The notes beneath the pieces were generated by a model. That model saw only the letters and a program-made list of their open reading frames with translations. It was not told the origin of the DNA and ran no database searches. Shown here in pieces: positions 28,047 through 36,198 of a DNA stretch of 64,000 nt. Positions within the stretch are counted from its first letter, which is position 1; every line of letters begins with the position of its first letter. Both the position numbers and the translations under genes were made by a program. This DNA is from Xylophilus sp. GW821-FHT01B05. Its GTDB lineage: Bacteria > Pseudomonadota > Gammaproteobacteria > Burkholderiales > Burkholderiaceae_C. The DNA lies in the NCBI GenBank assembly GCA_038961845.1, contig CP152408.1:1922001-1986000 (forward strand), written 5' to 3'.

Positions 28047-29420
28047 TCAGCGTGCGTAGGGCACGGGGGCGGTGGCGGCGGGGGCTTCGGCCCAGCGGCC
28101 GGCCAGCAGGTCAAGGTCCACACGCGCGGCCTGCACCTGGTAGCGCGCGGTGAGCAGGTCGGCGCGCACCGAGCGCAGCACGCGCTGCGCGTCCAGCACA
28201 TCCAGAATGCCGCGCTCGCCAAAGCGGTAGGCGGCGTCGGCCACGCGCAGGGCGGCTTCGGCGTCGCGCACCGCGCCTTCGCTCAGGGCCTGGGCGCGCA
28301 GCTGCGCCATCTCCAGCGACTTGCTGGCCTGCAGCAGTTGCTGCTCCAGCTCGGCCTCGCGGCCTTCGACCCGGCCGCGTGCGCGCTCCAGCTCGGCGCC
28401 GGCCTCGGCAATGGGGCCGCTGCGCTGGTCCAGCAGCGGGATCTGCAGGCTCACGCCGAGGATGTTTTGCTTCACGTCCGGGTCGCGGCTTTGGCTGTAG
28501 CGCAGCTCCACGCCGGGCCAGCGGCCGGCGCGTGCGCCGTCCAGTTGGGCCTGGGCGCGCTCGGTCTCGGCGCGCAGCACGCGCAGCTCGGGGTTGTCGT
28601 CGCGCGCCTGCTGGCGCAGCAGGGCCAGATCGGGGGCGGGGCGGCCATCGTCCAGCGCGGCGTCCAGCGCCCAGCGCGGGGGCAGGGCGCCGGCGGCCAG
28701 CCGGTTGAGCACGATGGCGGCCTGCTCGGCCTGCAGCAGCGCGGTTTGCTGCTGCGAGCGGGCGTTGATGATTTCTGCCTCGGCCTTGATCAGCTCGTAG
28801 CGCGGCGCCTCGCCGCTGGCCACGCGGGCGCGCACCCGGCTGTTGACCTGCTCCAGCAAGGCCAGCGCCTCGCCAGCGGCGGCGGCCTCGGACTGGCGCA
28901 GCAGGTAGTCGTAGGCGCGCAGCCGCACCTGGGCCACCAGCTCGTTGCGCGCCACGGCAACCAGTTGGGTGCTGCCGCGCTCGCCGGACTGGGCGGCATC
29001 CACGCGGGCGCGCCGCAGCGCGGGGTTTTCGATCAACTGCGACACGCCTATGGTCTGCACCCGGCCCCCAATGCTGCCGGCAGAGCGCGCGCTTTGGTCG
29101 CCACGGCCGTACTCCAGCCGTGGGTTGGGCAGTGCGCCAGCGCTTTGCACGCCGGCCGTGGCCGCCATGCGCGAGCGCTGGGCCGCGAGCAGGCCCGGGT
29201 TGTAGAGCAGCACGGTGTCGGTCAGCGCATCCAGCCCGATGCGGGGCAGGCTGCTGTCAGGCGTGGCTGCGGCGGCGCCGGAGGCGGCTGCGGCCGGCAG
29301 ATCCAGCGCCTGTGCGCGTGCGGCCGGCGTCTGGGCAGCGGCCGTGGCGGCCTGCAGCAGGCCAAGCGCGGCCAGGAGCACCGTGGGCACGGTGCGCGAA
29401 GAAATTTCTCGATAAGGCAT
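28047..29420 (-). CDS. TolC-family outer-membrane efflux channel (CusC/CzcC type)
   Basis: A 457 aa outer-membrane factor. An N-terminal signal (ending ATAAAQ) precedes two repeats of the TolC alpha-barrel pattern; LLYNPGLLAAQRSRMAATAG and DNPELRVLRAETERAQAQLDGARAGRWPGVELRYS mark the equivalent helices. No lipobox is present, unlike CusC. It is the first of three structural genes for a CBA metal-efflux complex (channel, adaptor, pump). Confidence 0.92.
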   Translation of the reverse strand: MPYREISSRTVPTVLLAALGLLQAATAAAQTPAARAQALDLPAAAASGAAAATPDSSLPRIGLDALTDTVLLYNPGLLAAQRSRMAATAGVQSAGALPNPRLEYGRGDQSARSAGSIGGRVQTIGVSQLIENPALRRARVDAAQSGERGSTQLVAVARNELVAQVRLRAYDYLLRQSEAAAAGEALALLEQVNSRVRARVASGEAPRYELIKAEAEIINARSQQQTALLQAEQAAIVLNRLAAGALPPRWALDAALDDGRPAPDLALLRQQARDDNPELRVLRAETERAQAQLDGARAGRWPGVELRYSQSRDPDVKQNILGVSLQIPLLDQRSGPIAEAGAELERARGRVEGREAELEQQLLQASKSLEMAQLRAQALSEGAVRDAEAALRVADAAYRFGERGILDVLDAQRVLRSVRADLLTARYQVQAARVDLDLLAGRWAEAPAATAPVPYAR

Positions 29421-29552
29421 GGCGATGCCGCCTCGTTGCCGAGGCGATTCGGTCAGGGCACGCGGGGCGTGCGAGGGACGCGTGCCGGCACACCCGGCAT
29501 CACGGACACGAAAAGGGATGGCTGCGCGCGCCAGAACGACGCGCGCTGGGGA

Positions 29553-29942
29553 TCAGGCCCTGGGCGGGCGCAGCAGATCCTGGAGCGATGGGCGTGGGTA
29601 GCCCTGGGGCGCGGCCGGCGGCTGGCCGTGCGATGCAACAAGCGTGGCGCGCGCGGTGGGCGCCCACTCGATCATTTCAGTGCGGTCATCGTTGCTGACC
29701 TGGGTATCCAGCGCCACCTGCGCCGCCACGGCGTTGAGGTCGGCGGTGCTGAGCTCGGGGTGCTCGAAGACGAAGAGCTCGTCTGCCTGCTCGGCCGCCG
29801 CCATGCTCAGTGCCGGCAGCACGATGGCCGTTGGCGGCTGCCCGGACGGCCGCTTGCAGCCCGACCCGGCCAGCGCGGCAAAAGCCAGCACGAGCATCAG
29901 AAGGGCGCTGACAAGCAGCTGGGGCGAGGGGGCGCGGCGCAT
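29553..29942 (-). CDS. Small exported protein of unknown function upstream of the metal-efflux operon
   Basis: A 129 aa protein I do not recognise. Residues ~8-27 (LLVSALLMLVLAFAALAGSG) form a signal sequence or anchor; the following Cys does not match a canonical lipobox. The mature part is short, Ala- and Pro-rich, with a central segment ELFVFEHPELSTADLNAVAAQVALDTQVSNDDRTEMIEW. It lies 132 bp upstream of the channel gene on the same strand and may belong to the metal-efflux operon, in the position often occupied by small periplasmic metal-resistance proteins. No metal-binding cluster is obvious. Confidence 0.65.
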   Translation of the reverse strand: MRRAPSPQLLVSALLMLVLAFAALAGSGCKRPSGQPPTAIVLPALSMAAAEQADELFVFEHPELSTADLNAVAAQVALDTQVSNDDRTEMIEWAPTARATLVASHGQPPAAPQGYPRPSLQDLLRPPRA

Positions 29943-30090
29943 GGAGGTGTGGTGTGTGACCGGCGGGGCGATGCAATGATCACGCCACGCTGGCCAAGGC
30001 GCGATTGTGCCTCAATACCTCTTCTGCCGTGGGGGCAAGGGTGCAAACCCTGGGATGGCTGGCTGCGCACCGGGCAGACGCATGTTTTTG

Positions 30091-30150
30091 ATGAAATATG
30101 CCTTGAGCCCAGGTGCCGACTGGGCTTATAGCTATATATTTAATAGCTAT
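30091..30150 (+). repeat. Short AT-rich palindromic repeat, copy 4
   Basis: ATGAAATATGCCTTGAGCCC, a CCCAGGTGCCGACTGGGCT hairpin and a TATAGCTATATATTTAATAGC tail. It lies in a 316 bp gap between the divergent efflux and methyltransferase genes. Apart from this element and the promoters that must lie there, nothing else is recognisable in the gap. Confidence 0.8.
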
Positions 30151-30258
30151 GCGGCTTTGCCGGCCGCGTGTGGCCGACTGAATATGCTTAGGAAGAATGC
30201 TTCGTTTTCTGTTTGCGCTTTGATAGGTACCATGCTGCCTTTTTCGAGAAAACAAGCG

Positions 30259-31182
30259 ATGGCGATACGAATTCTGGATGGTGGCATGGGCCGTGAACTC
30301 TTGCGGATCGGTGCGCCGTTTCAGCAGCCTGAATGGTCAGCCCTTGCGCTGATCGAGGCACCCGAATTTGTGCGTACCGCCCACGATTCATTTGTGCGCG
30401 CAGGTGCAGACACCATCACGACCAACTCCTATGCGGTGGTGCCTTTCCATATCGGCGACGAGCGGTTTGCCGCGCGTGGACGGGAGCTTGCCGATCGTGC
30501 CGGCAGCCTGGCACGGGCCGCGGCCGGCGCAAGCCAGCACCCGGTGCAGGTGGCGGGCTCGTTGCCGCCGGTGCTTGGCTCCTACCGCCCCGATTTGTTC
30601 GATGCCGCCGCTGCAGCCCCCTTGTTGAAGACGCTGGTCGAAGGCCTTTCGCCCCACGTTGACCTGTGGCTTGGCGAGACGCTCAGTTCCACCGCCGAAG
30701 CTGTGGCGGCACATGCAGCACTGGGCAGTGATACGCGGCCGCTTTGGCTGTCGTTCACGCTCGACGACACCGCCGATGTCGAGGCGATCGTCGCGGGCCG
30801 CGTTGCCCCCACGCTGCGCTCGGGGGAGAGCATCGAGGCGGCGTTGGCCGTGGCGCTGGCGCTAGGCGCCAAAGCCTTCCTGTTCAATTGCAGCCAGGCG
30901 GAAATCATGGAAGCGGCGGTGCGTACCGCACGGCTTGCGCGGGATGCGGCGAAGGCCGACATCGCCCTGGGGGTGTATGCGAACACCTTTGTTCCCGAGC
31001 GCCAGCGCGGCGCGGCCAACGCTGGCCTGAGTGCCTTGCGCGAGGATCTGCAGCCGGCTGGCTATGCAGCCTTTGCGCGCCGCTGGTCTGACGCCGGCGC
31101 GTCGATCATCGGTGGCTGCTGCGGCGTCGGCCCCGAGCACATCGAACTGCTGGCCAGCGCGGTGCGCGCCGAATCCCTGTAA
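30259..31182 (+). CDS. Homocysteine S-methyltransferase family protein
   Basis: A 307 aa zinc-dependent methyltransferase domain protein, similar in length to MmuM. It begins MAIRILDGGMGRELLRIGAPF, the typical N-terminus. The three zinc-ligand cysteines are present: one in FLFNCSQAEIM and two in IIGGCCGVGPEHI. The TTNSY segment after the first strand is also conserved. MmuM uses S-methylmethionine to methylate homocysteine, but methyl donor choice cannot be read here. It lies 38 bp before a complete peptide-type ABC importer, suggesting that the importer supplies a methylated thioether or amino acid. ATG 30259 is preferred over upstream in-frame ATGs because homology starts there. Confidence 0.9.
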   Translation: MAIRILDGGMGRELLRIGAPFQQPEWSALALIEAPEFVRTAHDSFVRAGADTITTNSYAVVPFHIGDERFAARGRELADRAGSLARAAAGASQHPVQVAGSLPPVLGSYRPDLFDAAAAAPLLKTLVEGLSPHVDLWLGETLSSTAEAVAAHAALGSDTRPLWLSFTLDDTADVEAIVAGRVAPTLRSGESIEAALAVALALGAKAFLFNCSQAEIMEAAVRTARLARDAAKADIALGVYANTFVPERQRGAANAGLSALREDLQPAGYAAFARRWSDAGASIIGGCCGVGPEHIELLASAVRAESL

Positions 31183-31220
31183 TCGCGCAAGTCGCCCCCT
31201 CTCTTCTCATCTGTCTCACC

Positions 31221-32798
31221 ATGCAATCTGACTATGTCAGCGATGATTCGCTGCGCCCCGACGACTTTGCGCGTCGCCGTTTCCTGCAGCGCGCCGGCAC
31301 CACGGCGGCGGCGCTCTCTGGTTCTGCATTGCTCGGCGCACCCGCGTACGCGGCTGAAACACCAAAGCGCGGCGGCCACCTGGTGCTCGGTGTCGATACC
31401 GCTTCGAGCAGCGACCGGATCGATCCCGCGTTCTACTTTGAAGATTACATGTACAGCGTCGGGCGGCAGATCTTCAACACGCTGACCGATCTGAACGACG
31501 ACGGCTCGCTGCGCCCCGGCCTTGCCGAGAGCTGGGACAGCCGCGAAGGCGCGCGCGTGTGGGTCATCAAGCTCCGGCGCGGCGTGCAGTTCCACAACGG
31601 CAAGACGCTGGAGCCAGACGATGTCGTGTACTCGCTCAACCACCATCGCGGCAAAGACTCGCAGTCTGCGGCCAAGAGCTATCTCGATCCGGTAACGGAC
31701 ATCGCGGTGACCGGCCCCAGCGAGATCACGATCAAGCTGAATGCGCCCAATGTCGACTTCCCCTATCTGCTGGGCGACGTGCATTTCGGCATCACGCCCA
31801 AGGGCGCGGATTTCGACAAGGGCATAGGCACCGGCGCCTACGTGCTCGAAAAATTCCAGCCGGGTGTGCGCGTGCTGACACGCCGCAATGCGAACTACTG
31901 GGACACGGGCCGCGGCTTCGTCGATTCGGTCGAGACGGTGGCCTACAACGACAGCGCGGCGCGCGTTGCCGCGCTGTTGAGCGGCTCGGTGCATCTGATC
32001 CATCGCCTGGAGCCGCGCCTGACGAAACGGATCGAGTCGGTGTCCGCCATTCGCCTGTACCGCGCTCGCGATACCTACAACATTCTCTTCCCGATGTTGG
32101 CGGACCAGAAGCCGTTCAACAACAATGACGTCCGCACCGCGCTCAAGTACGCAATCGATCGCGAGCAGTTGCGCACATCGCTGCTCGGTGGTTATGGATC
32201 GGTCGCCAACGACAACCCGCTGTATCCGTCGAATCGCTTCTACACCGCCGACATACCGAAGCACGCCTACGACCCGGACAAGGCGGCGTTCTACTGGAAG
32301 AAGTCGGGGGTGTCCCAGCCGATCGTGTTGTCGGCGGCCGATGGGGCGACCTTCAATGGGGCGGTGTCCGCTGCCGAGTTGTATCAGCGCTCGGCGAGCA
32401 AGGCCGGGATCCCGTTCAGCGTGAACCGTGTACCTGCCGACGGCTATTGGACCCAGGTGTGGATGAAGCAGGCCTTCTGCGCATCGTCGTGGCAGAACAG
32501 GCCGACCGCCGACGCCTATCTGTCGATGATCTGCGTGTCTGACGCGCCGTGGAACGAATCGAAGTGGAAGAACCCGGCCTTCGACCAGCTCGTTGCCGCA
32601 GCGCGGGCGGAAACCAACGAAGCGCGCCGCAAGCAGATCTATCACGACATTCAGGTGCTCTATAGCGAGCAGGGTGCATCGGTGATCCCGCTGTATGCCG
32701 ACTCCTTGCGGGCGGCACGCTCGAACCTGCGCGGCTATATCGACATCCCCGGCGAGGTCGGTTCACGTGCGGCGGAGAAGGTATGGTTCGCGAGTTGA
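31221..32798 (+). CDS. Peptide-type ABC transporter substrate-binding protein (family 5)
   Basis: A 525 aa exported binding protein of the SBP_bac_5 family. FARRRFLQRAGTTAAALSGSALLGAPAYA is a clear Tat signal. Landmarks include GGHLVLGVDTASSSDRIDPAFYF, WVIKLRRGVQFHNGKTLEPDDVVYSLNHH and VRTALKYAIDREQLRTSLLGG. It heads a four-gene importer operon in which each gene overlaps the next: the permease start at 32783 lies inside its 3' end. The ligand is unknown; the neighbouring homocysteine methyltransferase hints at a sulfur amino acid derivative. Confidence 0.92.
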   Translation: MQSDYVSDDSLRPDDFARRRFLQRAGTTAAALSGSALLGAPAYAAETPKRGGHLVLGVDTASSSDRIDPAFYFEDYMYSVGRQIFNTLTDLNDDGSLRPGLAESWDSREGARVWVIKLRRGVQFHNGKTLEPDDVVYSLNHHRGKDSQSAAKSYLDPVTDIAVTGPSEITIKLNAPNVDFPYLLGDVHFGITPKGADFDKGIGTGAYVLEKFQPGVRVLTRRNANYWDTGRGFVDSVETVAYNDSAARVAALLSGSVHLIHRLEPRLTKRIESVSAIRLYRARDTYNILFPMLADQKPFNNNDVRTALKYAIDREQLRTSLLGGYGSVANDNPLYPSNRFYTADIPKHAYDPDKAAFYWKKSGVSQPIVLSAADGATFNGAVSAAELYQRSASKAGIPFSVNRVPADGYWTQVWMKQAFCASSWQNRPTADAYLSMICVSDAPWNESKWKNPAFDQLVAAARAETNEARRKQIYHDIQVLYSEQGASVIPLYADSLRAARSNLRGYIDIPGEVGSRAAEKVWFAS

Positions 32799-33790
32799 GC
32801 GCGGGTGTGTGGGCGCGGGGCGGCAACTACCGCATCGCGCCACTGGTGCTTCTGGTGGCAAGACGCATGGCGCTGGGTGTGGTGACGCTGTTTGCGGCCG
32901 CGACCCTGATCTTTGCCGGGACCAATCTGCTGCCGGGCAATATCGCCGCCACCATCCTCGGCCAGTCTGCGACGCCGTCCGCCGTGCAGGCGATGGAGCA
33001 TGAGCTTGGCCTTGATCGGCCCGTGCTTGAACGCTACCGTAGCTGGCTCGGGCAGCTTGCGCACGGCGATCTGGGCATCAGCTACACGACGCGTACCAGC
33101 GTGGCGCAGAGCATCGCACCGCGCCTGGCGAGCACGCTGCTGCTCGCGGCCAGTGCGGCGGCGATCGCGATTCCCGCATCGCTCGCACTCGGCATGTTGG
33201 CCGTGCTCAATCGCGGCGGCTGGATTGATCGCGCGATCATCTCCGTGATGCGGCTGTCGGTTGCGCTGCCGGAGTTTTTTACCGGGTACCTGCTGATCCT
33301 CGTGTTCTCGGTCGCACTTGAATGGCTGCCGAGCAGTGCTGCGGGCGGTGCATCGCAGGGCCTGTCCGCCAGCATGGCGGCGCTTGCATTGCCTTGCGCC
33401 ACGCTGGTGCTGGCGATTCTGGGCCACATGGCCAGCATGACCCGCACGGCCTTGACTGACCTGATGGCGCAGCCGTTTGTCGAGATGGCGCAACTCAAGG
33501 GGCTATCGCGCGCTCGCGTGATCTGGCGGCATGCATTGCCCAACGCGGTCTCGCCGATTGCCAGCATCATTGCGCTCAATGTTGCTTATCTGATGGTGGG
33601 CGCGGTTGTCGTCGAGACGATCTTTGTCTACCCGGGCCTTGGGCAGTACATGGTCGACAGCGTGGTGAAGCGCGATGTGCCGGCCGTCCAGGCATGCGGC
33701 GTCATTTTTGGCGCCATCTACGTGATGCTCAATCTGACCGCCGACATCATCGCGCTCGCGTCCAGCCCGCGCCTGAGGTATCCGCGGTGA
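32783..33790 (+). CDS. ABC transporter permease (DppB type)
   Basis: A 335 aa inner-membrane permease, first of a DppB/DppC pair. It has six predicted helices and the family features LLPGNIAATILGQ, LGLDRPVLERYRSWLGQLAHGDLGIS and the EAA loop MAQLKGLSRARVIWRHALPNAVSP, followed by VETIFVYPGLGQYMVDSV. It overlaps the binding-protein gene by 16 bp and the next permease by 4 bp. Confidence 0.93.
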   Translation: MVRELSAGVWARGGNYRIAPLVLLVARRMALGVVTLFAAATLIFAGTNLLPGNIAATILGQSATPSAVQAMEHELGLDRPVLERYRSWLGQLAHGDLGISYTTRTSVAQSIAPRLASTLLLAASAAAIAIPASLALGMLAVLNRGGWIDRAIISVMRLSVALPEFFTGYLLILVFSVALEWLPSSAAGGASQGLSASMAALALPCATLVLAILGHMASMTRTALTDLMAQPFVEMAQLKGLSRARVIWRHALPNAVSPIASIIALNVAYLMVGAVVVETIFVYPGLGQYMVDSVVKRDVPAVQACGVIFGAIYVMLNLTADIIALASSPRLRYPR

Positions 33791-34581
33791 GGCGCACCCC
33801 TTATCTGTCACTCGCGTTTCTGCTCGCCTGCGCATTGCTGGTGCTGCTGGCTCCGTGGCTGGCGCCGCACGGAATCAACGACATCGTCGGAGGGAACTGG
33901 GACGGGCCGTCGTCGCAGGCATGGCTCGGCACCGACAACCTCGGGCGTGATGCGCTGTCGCGCCTGATCTTCGGCACGCGTACCACCTTGGGGCTCGCTG
34001 CGTTGTCGACCGTGCTGGCGTTCGCCACCGGCGGCGTACTGGGGCTCTTCGCCGGTTTGCGGGGCGGCCATGTCGACTCGGCGCTGTCGCGCATCAACGA
34101 TGTGTTCATGTCGATTCCAACGCTCGTATTTGCGCTGGTGGTGTTGTCGGTGGTGCCGTCGGGCGCTGCGACGGTGTGCCTGGTGGTCGCGGCGCTGGAA
34201 GCGATGCGGGTTTTTCGCGTGGCCCGGGCGCTGGCCGCAGACGCGGGCGCGCTCGACTATGTCGAGGTGGCGCGTTTGCGAGGGGAGGGAAGCATCGCGC
34301 TGATTTTTCGCGAGGTACTGCCCAACGTGGCGCAAGCGCTGGTTGCGGAATTCGGCTTGCGCCTTGTGTTTGCGGTGCTGTTGATTTCAACGCTGTCATT
34401 TCTGGGGCTGGGGCTGCAGCCGCCGGCGACCGACTGGGGCAGCCTGGCCAAGGAGAACAAGGACGGCGTGCTCTTCGGCGTCTGGGCCGCCTTGATTCCC
34501 GGTGCGGCCATCGCCTTGCTGAGCTTGAGCATCAATGCGCTGCTCGACTGGATTTCCCATCGGCGCGAAGGGACGGCATGA
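33787..34581 (+). CDS. ABC transporter permease (DppC type)
   Basis: A 264 aa inner-membrane permease that pairs with the DppB-type protein. Recognisable parts are WLGTDNLGRDALSRLIFGTRTTLGLA, the coupling loop EVARLRGEGSIALIFREVLPNV and LSFLGLGLQPPATDWGSL. The start is GTG 33787, overlapping the DppB stop as GTGA; no in-frame ATG fits. The stop overlaps the ATPase start as ATGA. Confidence 0.93.
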   Translation: MRRTPYLSLAFLLACALLVLLAPWLAPHGINDIVGGNWDGPSSQAWLGTDNLGRDALSRLIFGTRTTLGLAALSTVLAFATGGVLGLFAGLRGGHVDSALSRINDVFMSIPTLVFALVVLSVVPSGAATVCLVVAALEAMRVFRVARALAADAGALDYVEVARLRGEGSIALIFREVLPNVAQALVAEFGLRLVFAVLLISTLSFLGLGLQPPATDWGSLAKENKDGVLFGVWAALIPGAAIALLSLSINALLDWISHRREGTA

Positions 34582-36128
34582 GCGATATCGTGCTTTCTGC
34601 CAGCGATCTGACGATCGATGCATTCAACGCCCGTGGCACTACGCGGCGCGTACTCGATCAGGTTTCGTTCACGCTCGAGCGCAAACGCATTCTGGGCATC
34701 ATTGGCGAATCCGGGGCGGGTAAATCCACACTGGGGCTGGCCGCGCTTGGGCACTTTCGTGCCGGGCTGCGGCATGCCGGTGGCCGGATGGCACTGGGCG
34801 GCACCGATCTGCTCACGTTGGGCGAGCAAGGCCTGAGCCTGCTGCGCGGCACCCGCATTGCCTACGTTGCGCAATCGGCGGCGGCTGCGTTCACGCCGTC
34901 GATGCGGCTGCTGGATCAGGTCGTGGAGACGGCGGTGGCGCGGCGGCTCATGTCGGCGCGCGATGCGGCCATGCGGGCGGTGGATTTGTTCGAGCTGCTG
35001 GGACTGCCCGACCCGGCGCGGTTTGGCCAGCGCTACCCGCACCAGGTATCGGGCGGCCAGTTGCAGCGCGCGATGACGGCGATGGCGCTTTGCAGTTCAC
35101 CCGATGTGATCGTGTTCGACGAGCCAACCACCGCGCTCGACGCCGACACGCGCAAGCAGGTGCTGGCGACCGTACGCCATGCGCTGCACAAGACCGGCAC
35201 GGCGGCGCTCTATATCAGCCATGACCTCGCAACCGTCGCTGACATTGCGGACGACATGCTGGTGCTGCGCGACGGGCGGATGGTCGAGTACGGGCCGACG
35301 CGCCGAGTCATCGAAGCCCCGCAAAGCGACTACACGCAGCGCCTGCTGAACGTGTCGCACGTGGCGCGTGCGGCTTGCGATGTGGTGGATGAAGGCCTTG
35401 CAGAGCTACCGCAGGCGCTTGCCGTCGAGCATGTCACCGCGAGCTACGCCAACGGCGTGCCGGTGCTGAAAGATGTGTCGTTCGGGATTCCCGCAGGTCG
35501 TACGCTGGCCGTGGTGGGGCAGTCGGGCTCGGGTAAATCGAGTCTCGCGCGCGTGGTGAGCGGGCTGCTGCGGCCGAGCTCGGGGCGCGTATGGGTGAAC
35601 GGGCGTCTGTTGGCGGCGGACTACCGCAAGCGCAGCAAGGCAGAACTGCGTGCTGTCCAGTTGATCCACCAACTGCCAGACGTGGCGCTGAACCCGCGCC
35701 ATACCGTGCGCGAGGCCATCGGCCGGCCCTTGACGTTCTACTTCGGCTTGCGTGGTGAAGCCCGCGAGCAACGCATCGTCGCGCTCGCCGAGCAGGTGGA
35801 GCTTGATGCGGCCATCCTGGACCGATATCCCCATCAGCTGTCTGGTGGACAAAAGCAGCGCGTCTGCATTGCGCGCGCTTTTGCTGCCGAGCCCACCGTG
35901 CTGGTCTGCGACGAGCCGACCTCGGCACTCGACCCGCTGGTGGGGCAGAGCGTGCTGGCGCTGTTCAGCCGCTTGCAACGCGAGGCGCAGATCGCGGTGT
36001 TGTTCATTACGCATGATCTTGCGACCGTCCGTGCCATCGCCGATTCGGTACTTTTGATCGAACAGGGAACAGCGAGCTTTATCAGTGTGGCGGCGGACTT
36101 CCCTGCGCCGGAGCTGAAAGCCGCTTAG
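34578..36128 (+). CDS. Fused double ABC ATPase of a peptide-type importer (DppD-DppF fusion)
   Basis: A 516 aa protein with two complete nucleotide-binding domains in one chain, replacing separate DppD and DppF subunits. Domain 1 (about residues 5-255) has Walker A GESGAGKST, signature VSGGQLQR, Walker B VIVFDEPTTALD and switch YISHDLATV. Domain 2 (about 275-510) has GQSGSGKSS, LSGGQKQR, VLVCDEPTSALD and FITHDLATV. Both sites look catalytically intact. The gene overlaps the permease gene by 4 bp and ends the operon; a palindromic repeat follows 11 bp later. Confidence 0.94.
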   Translation: MSDIVLSASDLTIDAFNARGTTRRVLDQVSFTLERKRILGIIGESGAGKSTLGLAALGHFRAGLRHAGGRMALGGTDLLTLGEQGLSLLRGTRIAYVAQSAAAAFTPSMRLLDQVVETAVARRLMSARDAAMRAVDLFELLGLPDPARFGQRYPHQVSGGQLQRAMTAMALCSSPDVIVFDEPTTALDADTRKQVLATVRHALHKTGTAALYISHDLATVADIADDMLVLRDGRMVEYGPTRRVIEAPQSDYTQRLLNVSHVARAACDVVDEGLAELPQALAVEHVTASYANGVPVLKDVSFGIPAGRTLAVVGQSGSGKSSLARVVSGLLRPSSGRVWVNGRLLAADYRKRSKAELRAVQLIHQLPDVALNPRHTVREAIGRPLTFYFGLRGEAREQRIVALAEQVELDAAILDRYPHQLSGGQKQRVCIARAFAAEPTVLVCDEPTSALDPLVGQSVLALFSRLQREAQIAVLFITHDLATVRAIADSVLLIEQGTASFISVAADFPAPELKAA

Positions 36129-36139
36129 CCTGAATATTG

Positions 36140-36198
36140 ATGAAATATGGCCTTAGCCCAGGTGCAGACTGGGCTGATAGCTACATATTTAATAGCTG
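36140..36198 (+). repeat. Short AT-rich palindromic repeat, copy 5
   Basis: TGAAATATGGCCTTAGCCC, a CCCAGGTGCAGACTGGGCT hairpin and a GATAGCTACATATTTAATAGC tail. It lies between the end of the ABC operon and the sensor-kinase gene. Confidence 0.8.

Noticed and set aside
27969..30131. Plus-strand open frame of 720 codons over the efflux channel and small protein genes
   Set aside because: It runs over several real minus-strand genes and a dispersed repeat; composition is that of a GC-driven shadow.
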